A stretch of 12,408 nucleotides of DNA from Aquiluna sp. (GTDB lineage: Bacteria; Actinomycetota; Actinomycetes; Actinomycetales; Microbacteriaceae): contig JALQVB010000028.1 in NCBI GenBank assembly GCA_023260495.1, positions 1-12,408 of the forward strand, read 5' to 3'. Below the pieces are notes generated by a model. The model worked only from the letters and a program-made list of their open reading frames with translations. It was not told the origin of the DNA and did not search any database. Below are positions 1-5,781 of this stretch, one piece after another (position 1 is the first letter of the stretch; each line of letters starts with the position of its first letter). Both the position numbers and the translations under genes were made by a program.

Positions 1-537
1 GAAACTCCCGATGGGCGCGAATACACAATCTCGGACACGGTTGGCTTCGTTAGCAATCTGCCGCACCAATTGGTTGAGGCGTTTCGATCCACCCTTGAGG
101 AGATTGCCGCCGCCGATTTGATTGTTCACGTGGTCGATGCAACCGACCCAAATCCAATGGGTCAGATTGAGACGGTGCGCGGAGTAATTGCGGATGTTGA
201 TGCGTCAGCGATCCGGGAGTTAATCGTTTTCAATAAGTGTGACCTGGTGGATCAGGCTAGAGAGGTAGAGCTCAGGGGGTTGGTGCCTGGTGCCCTCTTG
301 GTTTCGGCTAAATCTGGATTAGGTATAGGGGACCTAGAGGCCGTGATCGCCGATAGCTTGCCCAAGCCGGACATTGAATTCCACGGCGTGATTCCCTACT
401 CGCGGGGCGACCTGGTCTCAAGGTTTCACTTGGCCGGCAAGGTCGAAGAGCTTGAATACCTTGAGGAAGGAACTCGCGTTAAAGGCTTAGTGCCAGCCGA
501 TTTAGCAGCGGAGCTGGAGCAATTCAGACAGTCCTGA
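1..537 (+). CDS. hflX: GTPase HflX, C-terminal part (5' end outside window)
   Basis: The reading frame is open from base 1 and gives 178 residues before a TGA at 535-537. It contains the second half of an HflX-type G domain: the G3 motif DTVGF (about residues 13-17) followed by the HflX-typical run through 'LPHQLVEAF', the G4 motif NKCD (bases 232-243) and the G5 motif SAKSG (from base 304), then a short C-terminal domain. The P-loop and the N-terminal HflX domain must lie upstream of the window. HflX is a ribosome-associated GTPase that splits or rescues stalled ribosomes under stress. It lies head-to-tail against lexA, the usual arrangement in Actinobacteria, and the two coding sequences overlap by 14 nt at their 3' ends. 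A start at the TTG at base 70 would be spurious because homology continues upstream of it. Confidence 0.93.
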   Translation, partial: ETPDGREYTISDTVGFVSNLPHQLVEAFRSTLEEIAAADLIVHVVDATDPNPMGQIETVRGVIADVDASAIRELIVFNKCDLVDQAREVELRGLVPGALLVSAKSGLGIGDLEAVIADSLPKPDIEFHGVIPYSRGDLVSRFHLAGKVEELEYLEEGTRVKGLVPADLAAELEQFRQS

Positions 538-1141
538 GGACTGCCACTACCTTGCCAAGAATGACGGCTTGATCGCCCAAGATTGGCTCAAAGGCGCTGT
601 TGCGAGGAAGCAGCCAGGTGTGACCATCACGTTGTTTGAAGGTTTTTACGGTCGCTTCGTCCTCGATTAGCGCGGCAACGATGTCGCCGTTGTCTGCAGT
701 CTGTTGCTGTCGAACCACGACCCAGTCCCCATCACAGATGGCGGCATCAACCATTGAATCACCAACCACCTTGAGGAGAAAGAGATCTCCCTGGCCCACT
801 AGTTGCCTTGGAAGTGTGAATACATCTTCAACGTTTTGATCCGCGGTAATTGGAATGCCGGCTGCGATTCTTCCGACCAGAGGAACTATTGCCGAGTCTG
901 GGCGGATTATTTCGACAGGCTCATCTCCAAGTAAATCTATGGTTCTTGGGCGGCGCGGATCTCGGGAAATGTAGCCGAGCATCTCCAGTTTGTTGAGCTG
1001 GTGGGAGACACTAGCGGTTGAGGAGAGCCCTACGGCCTCCCCGATTTCTCGCATAGAAGGGGCGTAGTTGCGCTTCATCATGGAGTCTCGGATTACTTCG
1101 AGGATGCGCTGCTGAACTGAAGTCAGATTGCTGGTATCCAT
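524..1141 (-). CDS. lexA: LexA repressor, SOS regulator with autoprotease domain
   Basis: This 205-residue protein has full LexA architecture. An N-terminal winged helix-turn-helix (about residues 5-70) includes the recognition segment STASVSHQLNKLEMLGY, followed by RDPRRPRTIDL as in actinobacterial LexA. A linker leads to the self-cleavage site A94-G95 in RIAAGIP. The S24-type protease domain has nucleophile S129 (GDSM) and general base K166 (ATVKTF); their spacing of 37 residues equals that of E. coli LexA S119/K156. It represses SOS genes until RecA filaments trigger cleavage. ATG at 1139-1141 is preceded by a purine-rich GAGGGAG ribosome site. A degenerate LexA-box palindrome lies 46-61 nt upstream of the start, suggesting autorepression. 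The 3' end overlaps hflX. Confidence 0.97.
   Translation of the reverse strand: MDTSNLTSVQQRILEVIRDSMMKRNYAPSMREIGEAVGLSSTASVSHQLNKLEMLGYISRDPRRPRTIDLLGDEPVEIIRPDSAIVPLVGRIAAGIPITADQNVEDVFTLPRQLVGQGDLFLLKVVGDSMVDAAICDGDWVVVRQQQTADNGDIVAALIEDEATVKTFKQRDGHTWLLPRNSAFEPILGDQAVILGKVVAVLRTV
529..543. other. Perfect short hairpin at the hflX/lexA convergent overlap
   Basis: CAGTCC (529-534) and GGACTG (538-543) are perfect inverted repeats separated by TGA, which is the hflX stop codon; the lexA stop (524-526 on the complement) is 3 nt away. Neither strand has a following T-tract, so it is not a classical intrinsic terminator. It may still act as a bidirectional 3'-end stabiliser or weak terminator for the two converging transcripts. 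A stem of six bases can arise by chance. Confidence 0.45.
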
Positions 1142-1186
1142 GTCTCCCTCTCAAAAATGTCGGTGCCTACCGTTTCACTTCTCTTA

Positions 1187-1202
1187 TCGAAAGAGTATTC
1201 GA
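1187..1202. promoter_or_regulatory. Degenerate LexA box in the lexA promoter
   Basis: The 16-mer TCGAAAGAGTATTCGA matches the actinobacterial SOS box TCGAAC-N4-GTTCGA at 10 of 12 defined positions and keeps perfect outer arms TCGAA/TTCGA with the correct spacing. On the complementary strand its centre contains the proposed lexA -10 element, so a bound LexA would occlude the promoter. The two mismatches symmetrically replace the inner C and G, suggesting a weaker site suited to autorepression (inference). Confidence 0.65.
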
Positions 1203-1220
1203 CAAAACTGAATAAACCAA
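1192..1220 (-). promoter_or_regulatory. Putative lexA promoter
   Basis: On the complement, TTGGTT (1220-1215) and TACTCT (1197-1192) are separated by 17 nt, giving a -35/-10 pair and a predicted 5' leader of roughly 45 nt ahead of lexA. The -10 element sits inside the degenerate LexA box. The assignment is by eye only. Confidence 0.45.
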
Positions 1221-1249
1221 ACACATTTTCGGATTTACGGAAGAAAATC

Positions 1250-1277
1250 TTGAAATTGTCGGTTTTGAAGCTATAGT
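1250..1277 (+). promoter_or_regulatory. Putative SOS promoter of the LysM gene
   Basis: TTGAAA (1250-1255) and TATAGT (1272-1277) are separated by 16 nt, a good match to a vegetative -35/-10 pair. The -10 abuts the strong LexA box at 1278-1293, so the expected transcription start (about 1284) lies inside the operator, as in tightly LexA-repressed promoters. Confidence 0.55.
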
Positions 1278-1293
1278 TAGAACAAATGTTCGA
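1278..1293. promoter_or_regulatory. Strong LexA (SOS) box upstream of the LysM gene
   Basis: TAGAACAAATGTTCGA matches the actinobacterial LexA consensus TCGAAC-N4-GTTCGA at 11 of 12 defined positions, with only base 1279 deviating; the core GAAC-N4-GTTC is perfect. It starts directly after the TATAGT -10 element of the LysM gene promoter. Together with the adjacent lexA gene this makes direct LexA repression very likely. Confidence 0.8.
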
Positions 1294-1300
1294 AAAAGAT

Positions 1301-1308
1301 GTTCGAAC
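1301..1308. repeat. Extra LexA-half-site palindrome GTTCGAAC in the LysM leader
   Basis: GTTCGAAC is an 8-bp palindrome made of two LexA half-sites in the wrong order and spacing for a normal operator. It also makes TGTTCGAA a direct repeat, at 1287-1294 and 1300-1307, 13 bp apart. It lies between the SOS box and the ribosome site of the LysM gene. It could be a remnant of, or an accessory contact for, LexA binding; its role is unknown. Confidence 0.4.
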
Positions 1309-1325
1309 AGAAGGAGATGATGAAA

Positions 1326-1613
1326 GTGAACGTTGGCACTTACAGACTCACCAACCCTCGTCGGTTCGCTCGTGCGATTTCCGTCGTTGCCTTGGCCCTG
1401 ACGCTTAGCGTGCTCGGAGTCAACAACTCGATGGCGACCAATTCCGCTCCAGCTGAGTTGGTTTATGTAACCGTGGCTCAGGGGGACTCGCTGTGGAGCT
1501 TGGCCGAGCGCCACGCAACCGGCGATGTTCGCGACTGGATTGCTGAGGTCGTCATTCTCAACGGCCTTGAGAGTTCGGATCTGACTCCGGGCCAGCAGAT
1601 CGCACTTCCTTAG
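1326..1613 (+). CDS. Small membrane-anchored LysM protein, probable SOS-induced cell-division inhibitor (YneA/Rv2719c-like)
   Basis: I choose GTG 1326 (95 residues) because AAGGAG at 1311-1316 is 9 nt upstream; ATG 1320 and ATG 1317 are too close to or inside that site, and ATG 1299 (104 residues) lies within the operator region. A basic N-terminus (PRRFAR) precedes one hydrophobic segment (about residues 14-32), either a membrane anchor or a signal peptide with a possible cut after NSMA. A single LysM peptidoglycan-binding domain (about 46-95, VYVTVAQGDSLWSLAERH to LTPGQQIALP) fills the rest. The protein is divergent from lexA and has a LexA box at its promoter. Size, anchor plus LysM layout, and position match Bacillus YneA and resemble mycobacterial Rv2719c, SOS products that delay septation. 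That function is inferred from architecture and context. There is no terminator before hisC, 18 nt downstream. Confidence 0.85.
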   Translation: MNVGTYRLTNPRRFARAISVVALALTLSVLGVNNSMATNSAPAELVYVTVAQGDSLWSLAERHATGDVRDWIAEVVILNGLESSDLTPGQQIALP

Positions 1614-1619
1614 TTTCGC

Positions 1620-1625
1620 TACCAT
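1620..1625 (+). promoter_or_regulatory. Possible leaderless -10 element for hisC
   Basis: TACCAT is followed by 6 nt and then the hisC GTG codon, the spacing expected if transcription begins at the start codon itself. hisC has no recognisable Shine-Dalgarno sequence, which fits leaderless expression, common in Actinobacteria. No convincing -35 is visible, so this is tentative. Confidence 0.3.
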
Positions 1626-1631
1626 TGTCGG

Positions 1632-2702
1632 GTGGCCAACCTAGAAGACCTTCCCATCCGCAATGACCTCAGGGGCATCAAGCCTTACGGGGCACCGCAG
1701 CTAGATGTTCCGGTTTCTCTAAACGTCAACGAAAACACCTTTGGCATCCCCGAGCCTGTGGCTCTCAGCATCGTCGAACATCTGTCACAAGCGGTTCTTG
1801 GCCTGAATCGCTATCCAGACCGAGAGTTTCTAGGATTGCGAGCAGAGCTATCTCACTATCTGGGCCACGACCTGAACCAAAACAATATCTGGGCAGCCAA
1901 CGGTTCCAATGAAATCTTGCAACAGCTCTTCATGGCATTTGGCGGGCCTGGCAGATCCGCTCTTAGTTTCGGCCCCACCTATTCGATGTACCCAAACATC
2001 GCCAGCCTGACGTTGACCGACTACCAAGAGGCAGATCGAAACTCTGATTACACACTGACCGAAGATTTGGTGGTTTCGGCAATTGCAGAACACAAACCGG
2101 ACATTGTCATCATCTGTGCTCCTAACAATCCGACCGGCACCGCCGCATCCGCTCAGTTGATTGCGGCTGCCTATGAGGCAACTGACGGAATATTGGTCGT
2201 CGATGAGGCTTACGCAGAATTCTCGGCCGAGCTAAGTGCAAGTACCCTGCTTCAGGGCAGGGAGCGCTTGGTCGTTTCCCGAACCATGAGCAAGGCTTTT
2301 GCTTTTGCTGGTGCCCGAGTTGGTTATCTAGCGGCTGATCCCGCCGTCGTAGATGCCTTGCGCATCGTGCGACTGCCGTATCACCTTTCTGCGCTCACTC
2401 AAGCCGCCGCGATGGCTGCGCTACAGCACAGTGATCTGATGTTGGCCAATGTTGAACAGATAAAAATCCAGCGCGATCGAATTATCGAAACAACACGCAG
2501 TTGGGGTCTATCTCCTTTTCCCTCCGACGCTAACTTCGTCTTGGTGGGCGGTTTTGATGACCCAGAGGATGTTTTTCAGAAGCTGCTGGCTGCTGGTGTC
2601 CTGATTAGGAATGTCGGAATACCCGGCACCTTGCGCATTACGGCCGGAACCGAAGCTGAGACCACAAAATTGCTTGCCGAGCTCAGCCTCCTAGTTGGCT
2701 AG
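1632..2702 (+). CDS. hisC: Histidinol-phosphate aminotransferase
   Basis: This 356-residue class I/II fold-type I PLP aminotransferase converts imidazole acetol-phosphate and glutamate to histidinol phosphate and 2-oxoglutarate. Visible signatures are the N-terminal NVNENTFGIP substrate loop (31-40; most relatives have NENP), RYPD (60-63), NGSNEILQQLF (90-100), APNNPTG (163-169), DEAYAEF (191-197), the PLP Schiff-base lysine K221 in SRTMSKAFAFAGARVGY, and a C-terminal substrate-binding arginine in GTLRIT. The length is normal for the family. The start is GTG 1632 with no Shine-Dalgarno sequence; the N-terminus (LEDLPIRNDLRGIKPYGAPQ) matches actinobacterial HisC, so the start is probably right. 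It lies 18 nt after the LysM gene and is the first his gene; hisD, usually just upstream in Actinobacteria, is absent here. Confidence 0.95.
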   Translation: MANLEDLPIRNDLRGIKPYGAPQLDVPVSLNVNENTFGIPEPVALSIVEHLSQAVLGLNRYPDREFLGLRAELSHYLGHDLNQNNIWAANGSNEILQQLFMAFGGPGRSALSFGPTYSMYPNIASLTLTDYQEADRNSDYTLTEDLVVSAIAEHKPDIVIICAPNNPTGTAASAQLIAAAYEATDGILVVDEAYAEFSAELSASTLLQGRERLVVSRTMSKAFAFAGARVGYLAADPAVVDALRIVRLPYHLSALTQAAAMAALQHSDLMLANVEQIKIQRDRIIETTRSWGLSPFPSDANFVLVGGFDDPEDVFQKLLAAGVLIRNVGIPGTLRITAGTEAETTKLLAELSLLVG

Positions 2703-2734
2703 ACTTGTCTAATCCCAAACAAAGGCGCACATTC

Positions 2735-3334
2735 ATGAACCGCATTGCCAAGCTTGTTCGCGAAACCAGCGAATCCAGCGTGACATTGGAGCTGAATCTT
2801 GATGGCACAGGTCAGAGCAAGATCGAAACAACGGTGCCGTTTTACAACCACATGCTCACCGCGCTTGCTAAGCACTCACTAATCGACCTCACTGTTGATG
2901 CCAAGGGCGACACAGAAATTGACGTGCACCACACGGTGGAAGACGTAGCGATTGTTTTTGGCCAGGCTCTGAAGCAGGCGCTGGGGGACAAGAAGGGTAT
3001 CTCACGTTATGGCAACGCCATGGTTCCACTCGATGAGGCCCTGGCAAGTGCTGTCGTAGACATTTCAGGAAGGCCGTATCTGGTCCACACTGGGGAGCCT
3101 GCGGGTTTTGAGTATCACCTGATCGGCGGTCACTTCACCGGCTCGATGGTGCGGCACGCATTTGAGGCGATCGCATACAACGCTGGCATTACCCTGCACG
3201 TAAATCTTGTTGCTGGGCGCGACGCACACCACATCGCCGAGGCTCAGTTCAAAGCCTTCGCGCGTGCTCTGCGCCAGGCAATCGCGATCGATGACCGCGT
3301 GACTGGCATTCCTTCCACCAAGGGAAGCCTGTGA
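2735..3334 (+). CDS. hisB: Imidazoleglycerol-phosphate dehydratase
   Basis: This 199-residue protein is monofunctional HisB, which dehydrates imidazole glycerol phosphate to imidazole acetol phosphate using Mn2+. The two metal-binding repeats are clear: DVHHTVED (63-70) and AHHIAEAQFKAFARAL (164-179). Substrate-contact segments PFYNHM (35-40) and STKG (194-197) are also visible. It lacks the N-terminal phosphatase domain of enterobacterial HisB, as expected. I choose ATG 2735 rather than the upstream TTG 2705: AAAGG at 2721-2725 lies 9 nt ahead, and the N-terminus MNRIAKLVRETSESSVT matches the family. The 32-nt gap after hisC contains TAGACT (2700-2705), which could be a weak internal -10, but no -35 is convincing. 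Its stop overlaps the hisH start by 4 nt (GTGA). Confidence 0.96.
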   Translation: MNRIAKLVRETSESSVTLELNLDGTGQSKIETTVPFYNHMLTALAKHSLIDLTVDAKGDTEIDVHHTVEDVAIVFGQALKQALGDKKGISRYGNAMVPLDEALASAVVDISGRPYLVHTGEPAGFEYHLIGGHFTGSMVRHAFEAIAYNAGITLHVNLVAGRDAHHIAEAQFKAFARALRQAIAIDDRVTGIPSTKGSL

Positions 3335-3960
3335 CCAAAAAGGTCACGGTCTTAGATTACGGCAGCGGAAACGTCCATTCGGCATGCCGGGCTCTAGCCG
3401 AGGCCGGTGCTGAAGTTGAGCTCACGGCCGAGCGCAACGCAGTGCTGGAGGCCGATGGCCTGGTAATTCCTGGAGTCGGAGCCTTCTCGGCGGTTATGGA
3501 CAAATTACTCGAGGTTTCGGCGCCCAGCCTGATCGATAAGCGCCTGACCGCCATGCGACCGGTTTTGGGGATTTGCGTGGGGATGCAGGTCATGTTTGAG
3601 CATGGTGTCGAACATGGTCTCGACACAGCTGGCCTAGGTCAATGGCCAGGTGTTGTGGAGCAGCTAGAGGCTCCAACTTTGCCTCACATCGGCTGGACCA
3701 AGGTTGAACCTGACGCTGGTAGCACGCTGTTCTCCGGCGTGGAGGACGAGCGATTCTATTTCGTGCATTCGTATGCGGCCCGCGAGTGGAAGCTGGATAT
3801 CAAGCCACCATTCATCCCGGCAAAACTCACCTGGGCTAACCATGGCGAGAGATTTTTGGCGGCGGTCGAAAACGGACCGCTGTCGGCCACTCAGTTTCAC
3901 CCAGAAAAGAGTGGTCCAAGTGGCCTCAAGCTACTAAGTAACTGGATCCAATCACTTTAG
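3331..3960 (+). CDS. hisH: Imidazole glycerol phosphate synthase, glutaminase subunit HisH
   Basis: This 209-residue class I glutamine amidotransferase releases ammonia from glutamine and channels it to HisF for imidazole ring closure. The catalytic triad is visible: C82 in GICVGMQVMF, and H190 and E192 in TQFHPEKSG. The oxyanion strand PGVGAF (47-52) and the VHSY motif (145-148) are also typical. GTG 3331 overlaps the hisB stop (GTGA), and AAGGGAAG just upstream in the hisB tail supplies a ribosome site, so translational coupling is likely. The partner hisF is not in this window; in many Actinobacteria it is placed elsewhere. Confidence 0.95.
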   Translation: MTKKVTVLDYGSGNVHSACRALAEAGAEVELTAERNAVLEADGLVIPGVGAFSAVMDKLLEVSAPSLIDKRLTAMRPVLGICVGMQVMFEHGVEHGLDTAGLGQWPGVVEQLEAPTLPHIGWTKVEPDAGSTLFSGVEDERFYFVHSYAAREWKLDIKPPFIPAKLTWANHGERFLAAVENGPLSATQFHPEKSGPSGLKLLSNWIQSL

Positions 3961-3969
3961 GAGAAGCAC

Positions 3970-4698
3970 TTGAAGTTAGAGCTATTGCCAGCAGTTGACG
4001 TGGCCGATGGAAAGGCTGTGCGGCTAACCCAAGGCGAGGCCGGAAGCGAAGAGGACTTCGGTCACCCACTCGCGGCTGCCCAGGATTGGATTGCCGCTGG
4101 TGCTGAGTGGATTCACCTTGTAGACCTGGATGCGGCATTCGGCCGAGGCAACAACCGTGCGGTGATTGCTGAAGTGGTTGGGGCTGCCAGTGGCACGAAG
4201 ATTGAGCTATCCGGAGGCATTCGCGACGACGCGTCGCTTGAAGCTGCCTTGGAGCTAGGAGTCGCAAGGGTAAATCTAGGCACTGCAGCACTTGAGAATC
4301 CCGAATGGACCGAGCGAGTGATTGCCAAATTTGGCGAGCAGATTGCAGTTGGCCTCGATGTCCGCGGGACCACCCTGGCCGCCAGGGGTTGGACCAAGGA
4401 GGGCGGAGACCTCTTCGAAACCCTAGAGCGACTTGAAGCTGCTGGCTGCGCCAGGTACGTCGTCACTGACGTCACAAAGGACGGAACCCTGCGAGGACCA
4501 AACATTGAGCTTCTCAAGAGCGTGATGGAGCGCACTGAGCGACCAGTTGTGGCCTCCGGAGGCATTTCGTCACTCGAAGACATCGCTGCATTGACCGCTC
4601 TGGTTCCAATGGGCCTTGAGGGCGCCATTTTGGGTAAGTCGCTCTACGCCAAGAAATTCACGCTCGAGCAGGCGCTAGAAATCGCCGCAGGCAAATGA
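3970..4698 (+). CDS. priA: PriA, bifunctional ProFAR / phosphoribosylanthranilate isomerase (HisA/TrpF)
   Basis: A 242-residue (beta-alpha)8-barrel isomerase. Phosphate-binding segments appear as ELSGGIRDD (79-87) and VASGGISS (194-201). The catalytic aspartates are D10 in PAVDVADGKAVRL and D171 in VTDVTKDGTLRGPN. The RGW(x)2(D/E)GGDL loop (139-148, RGWTKEGGDL) is the feature by which actinobacterial PriA handles both the histidine substrate ProFAR and the tryptophan substrate PRA, so one enzyme may replace HisA and TrpF; dual activity is inferred, not proven. The start is TTG 3970, supported by AGGAGAAG at 3959-3966, which begins in the hisH stop codon. The stop overlaps the next ATG (ATGA), indicating an operon. 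Confidence 0.9.
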   Translation: MKLELLPAVDVADGKAVRLTQGEAGSEEDFGHPLAAAQDWIAAGAEWIHLVDLDAAFGRGNNRAVIAEVVGAASGTKIELSGGIRDDASLEAALELGVARVNLGTAALENPEWTERVIAKFGEQIAVGLDVRGTTLAARGWTKEGGDLFETLERLEAAGCARYVVTDVTKDGTLRGPNIELLKSVMERTERPVVASGGISSLEDIAALTALVPMGLEGAILGKSLYAKKFTLEQALEIAAGK

Positions 4699-5438
4699 AC
4701 GATCGCTTCCACGACTCAGCAGGTGTTCCTTGGGAAGGTCGTGCCTTTCAAGAAAACCCGTGGGCAAACGATGACGGGGAAACACCCGTAGAGCTGGCCA
4801 TTGCTCTGGCCGACAGGCCCGTTCACAAGGCGTCGCTTTTCTCGGCCATGGCCAAGTCCCGACTGCTCATTCCGTTAGTTGCAAGTCTGGGCGAAGCGGG
4901 CGACGGCGCACATGGTCAAGTTGTTGATAAGAGCGCTGACCTAGCGATCGTTGCCGTGGAGACTCCAGACAAGCAGACCGCCATACCGGTTTTCAGCTCG
5001 GTGGCCGATATGCAAGCTTGGAATGCTGAGGCTAGGCCAGTCCCGGTGGATGCCGCTCGTGTGGCACTCGCCGCGGCCGCGGAGGGGCATTCGCGGGTGA
5101 TTCTAAACCCAGCTACGCATCAGGTTGCCATTCGCCGCCCGGCGCTCGCCGCAATGGCTCAGGGCTTGGCTTGGGTGCCACCACACGAGGATCCATGGGT
5201 CCGCTCCTGGCTTGCCGAGGCCGCGGGGCGATTCAGTCAGATAACCGCTGTTGACGCCTTCGACGGTGATGTGAATTCAGACCTCGCGCACGCCGAACTG
5301 CTTATTCAGATCGCCCTGAAATTGCTCAGCGCCGATGAGGTAAAACAGCTGCTTACCGACTTCACCGATGCGCTAAGGAGCGAAGAGTTCCAGCAGCGAG
5401 TTGACTCAATCGGCTATCGCCTCGTGGTGGCTAAATAA
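4695..5438 (+). CDS. SseB-domain protein of unknown function
   Basis: This 247-residue soluble protein has no signal peptide or membrane segment. The middle part (about residues 30-160) resembles the SseB N-terminal domain: ELAIALADRPVHKASLF, then SRLLIPLVA, DKSADLAIVAVETPDKQTAIPVFSSVADMQAWN and ILNPATHQVAI. A separate C-terminal helical segment (about 194-247, ELLIQIALKLLSADEVKQLL and following) is typical of the actinobacterial versions. The name comes from an enterobacterial serine-sensitivity factor; the biochemical role here is unknown. It overlaps priA by 4 nt (ATGA) and so is probably cotranscribed with the his genes, a recurrent actinobacterial arrangement with no known link to histidine. 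Its 3' end runs 25 nt into the convergent DUF1844 gene, with no terminator-like hairpin visible in the overlap. Confidence 0.8.
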   Translation: MNDRFHDSAGVPWEGRAFQENPWANDDGETPVELAIALADRPVHKASLFSAMAKSRLLIPLVASLGEAGDGAHGQVVDKSADLAIVAVETPDKQTAIPVFSSVADMQAWNAEARPVPVDAARVALAAAAEGHSRVILNPATHQVAIRRPALAAMAQGLAWVPPHEDPWVRSWLAEAAGRFSQITAVDAFDGDVNSDLAHAELLIQIALKLLSADEVKQLLTDFTDALRSEEFQQRVDSIGYRLVVAK

Positions 5439-5749
5439 CCGAACCGGTGAACTTCTCGCCCAGGGCCCTTGCCAATTTCATCAGGGATGGGGGAAGCCTC
5501 GCGGAAGGCAAGCTGCAGCGAGCGCAGGCCATCTCTCAGTGGCCTTGCGTGATGATCGCCAATCTCCGGTGCTGCTGCAGTAACCAGGCCGGCAAGGGCA
5601 TTGATTAGCTTTCTTGCCTCGTCTAGATCAGCCGGCACATCCTCGGCCAGCCCGCATTGAACGGCAGCCGCACTCATAAGGTGCACCGCTGATGCATTGA
5701 TGATTTCTACCGCCGGAACTTCTGCGATGTCTCTTGCTTCGGTTTCCAA
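5414..5749 (-). CDS. DUF1844 family protein
   Basis: A 111-residue acidic, mostly helical, soluble protein. It carries the very conserved DUF1844 core: VPAVEIINASAVHLMSAAAV (11-30), GLAED, DLDEARKLINALAGLVTA (41-58) and HHARPLRDGLRSLQLAFREA (66-85). Function is unknown. It appears to start at TTG 5749-5747 on the complement, preceded by GAAGAGG with a short 4-nt spacer; no ATG or GTG fits the family N-terminus better. The last 10-15 residues (HRFGYLATTRR) lie in or near the overlap with the convergent SseB gene and do not resemble the usual family tail. It is divergent from infC, as in many Actinobacteria, and may share a two-way promoter region with it. Confidence 0.85.
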   Translation of the reverse strand: METEARDIAEVPAVEIINASAVHLMSAAAVQCGLAEDVPADLDEARKLINALAGLVTAAAPEIGDHHARPLRDGLRSLQLAFREASPIPDEIGKGPGREVHRFGYLATTRR

Positions 5750-5750
5750 T

Positions 5751-5778
5751 TTGCCTCTTCTGTTTCTGCCGCTACTCT
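5751..5778 (+). promoter_or_regulatory. Putative infC operon promoter
   Basis: TTGCCT (5751-5756) and TACTCT (5773-5778), 16 nt apart, form a plausible -35/-10 pair directed at infC and predict a leader of about 145 nt. The -10 forms one arm of a perfect inverted repeat (TACTCT, gct, AGAGTA; 5773-5787), whose other arm is the -10 proposed for the divergent DUF1844 gene. Confidence 0.45.
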
Positions 5779-5781
5779 GCT

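Noticed and set aside
1167..1625. 152-codon reading frame on the complement across the lexA-LysM gap and the LysM gene
   Set aside because: It has no family resemblance, spans both SOS operators and is antisense to a recognisable LysM protein; it is a shadow frame.
2284..2312. AGCAA/TTGCT pairing with T-tracts inside hisC
   Set aside because: The stem is weak and the bases encode the invariant SKAFAFAG motif around the PLP lysine, so the coding constraint explains them.
2700..2705. TAGACT as an internal promoter for hisB
   Set aside because: No -35 at usable distance, and hisB has its own ribosome site 9 nt before ATG; the hexamer alone is too common to call.
3608..3623. LexA-box-like sequence TCGAACATGGTCTCGA within hisH (10/12 match)
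   Set aside because: It is inside conserved coding sequence, the right arm is broken at two positions, and no promoter or SOS gene start is nearby; chance similarity is more likely.
3926..4628. Two long complement-strand frames opposite priA
   Set aside because: They are rich in Ser, Arg, Pro and Leu, have no recognisable domain, and lie opposite a clear enzyme gene; they reflect codon bias on the coding strand.
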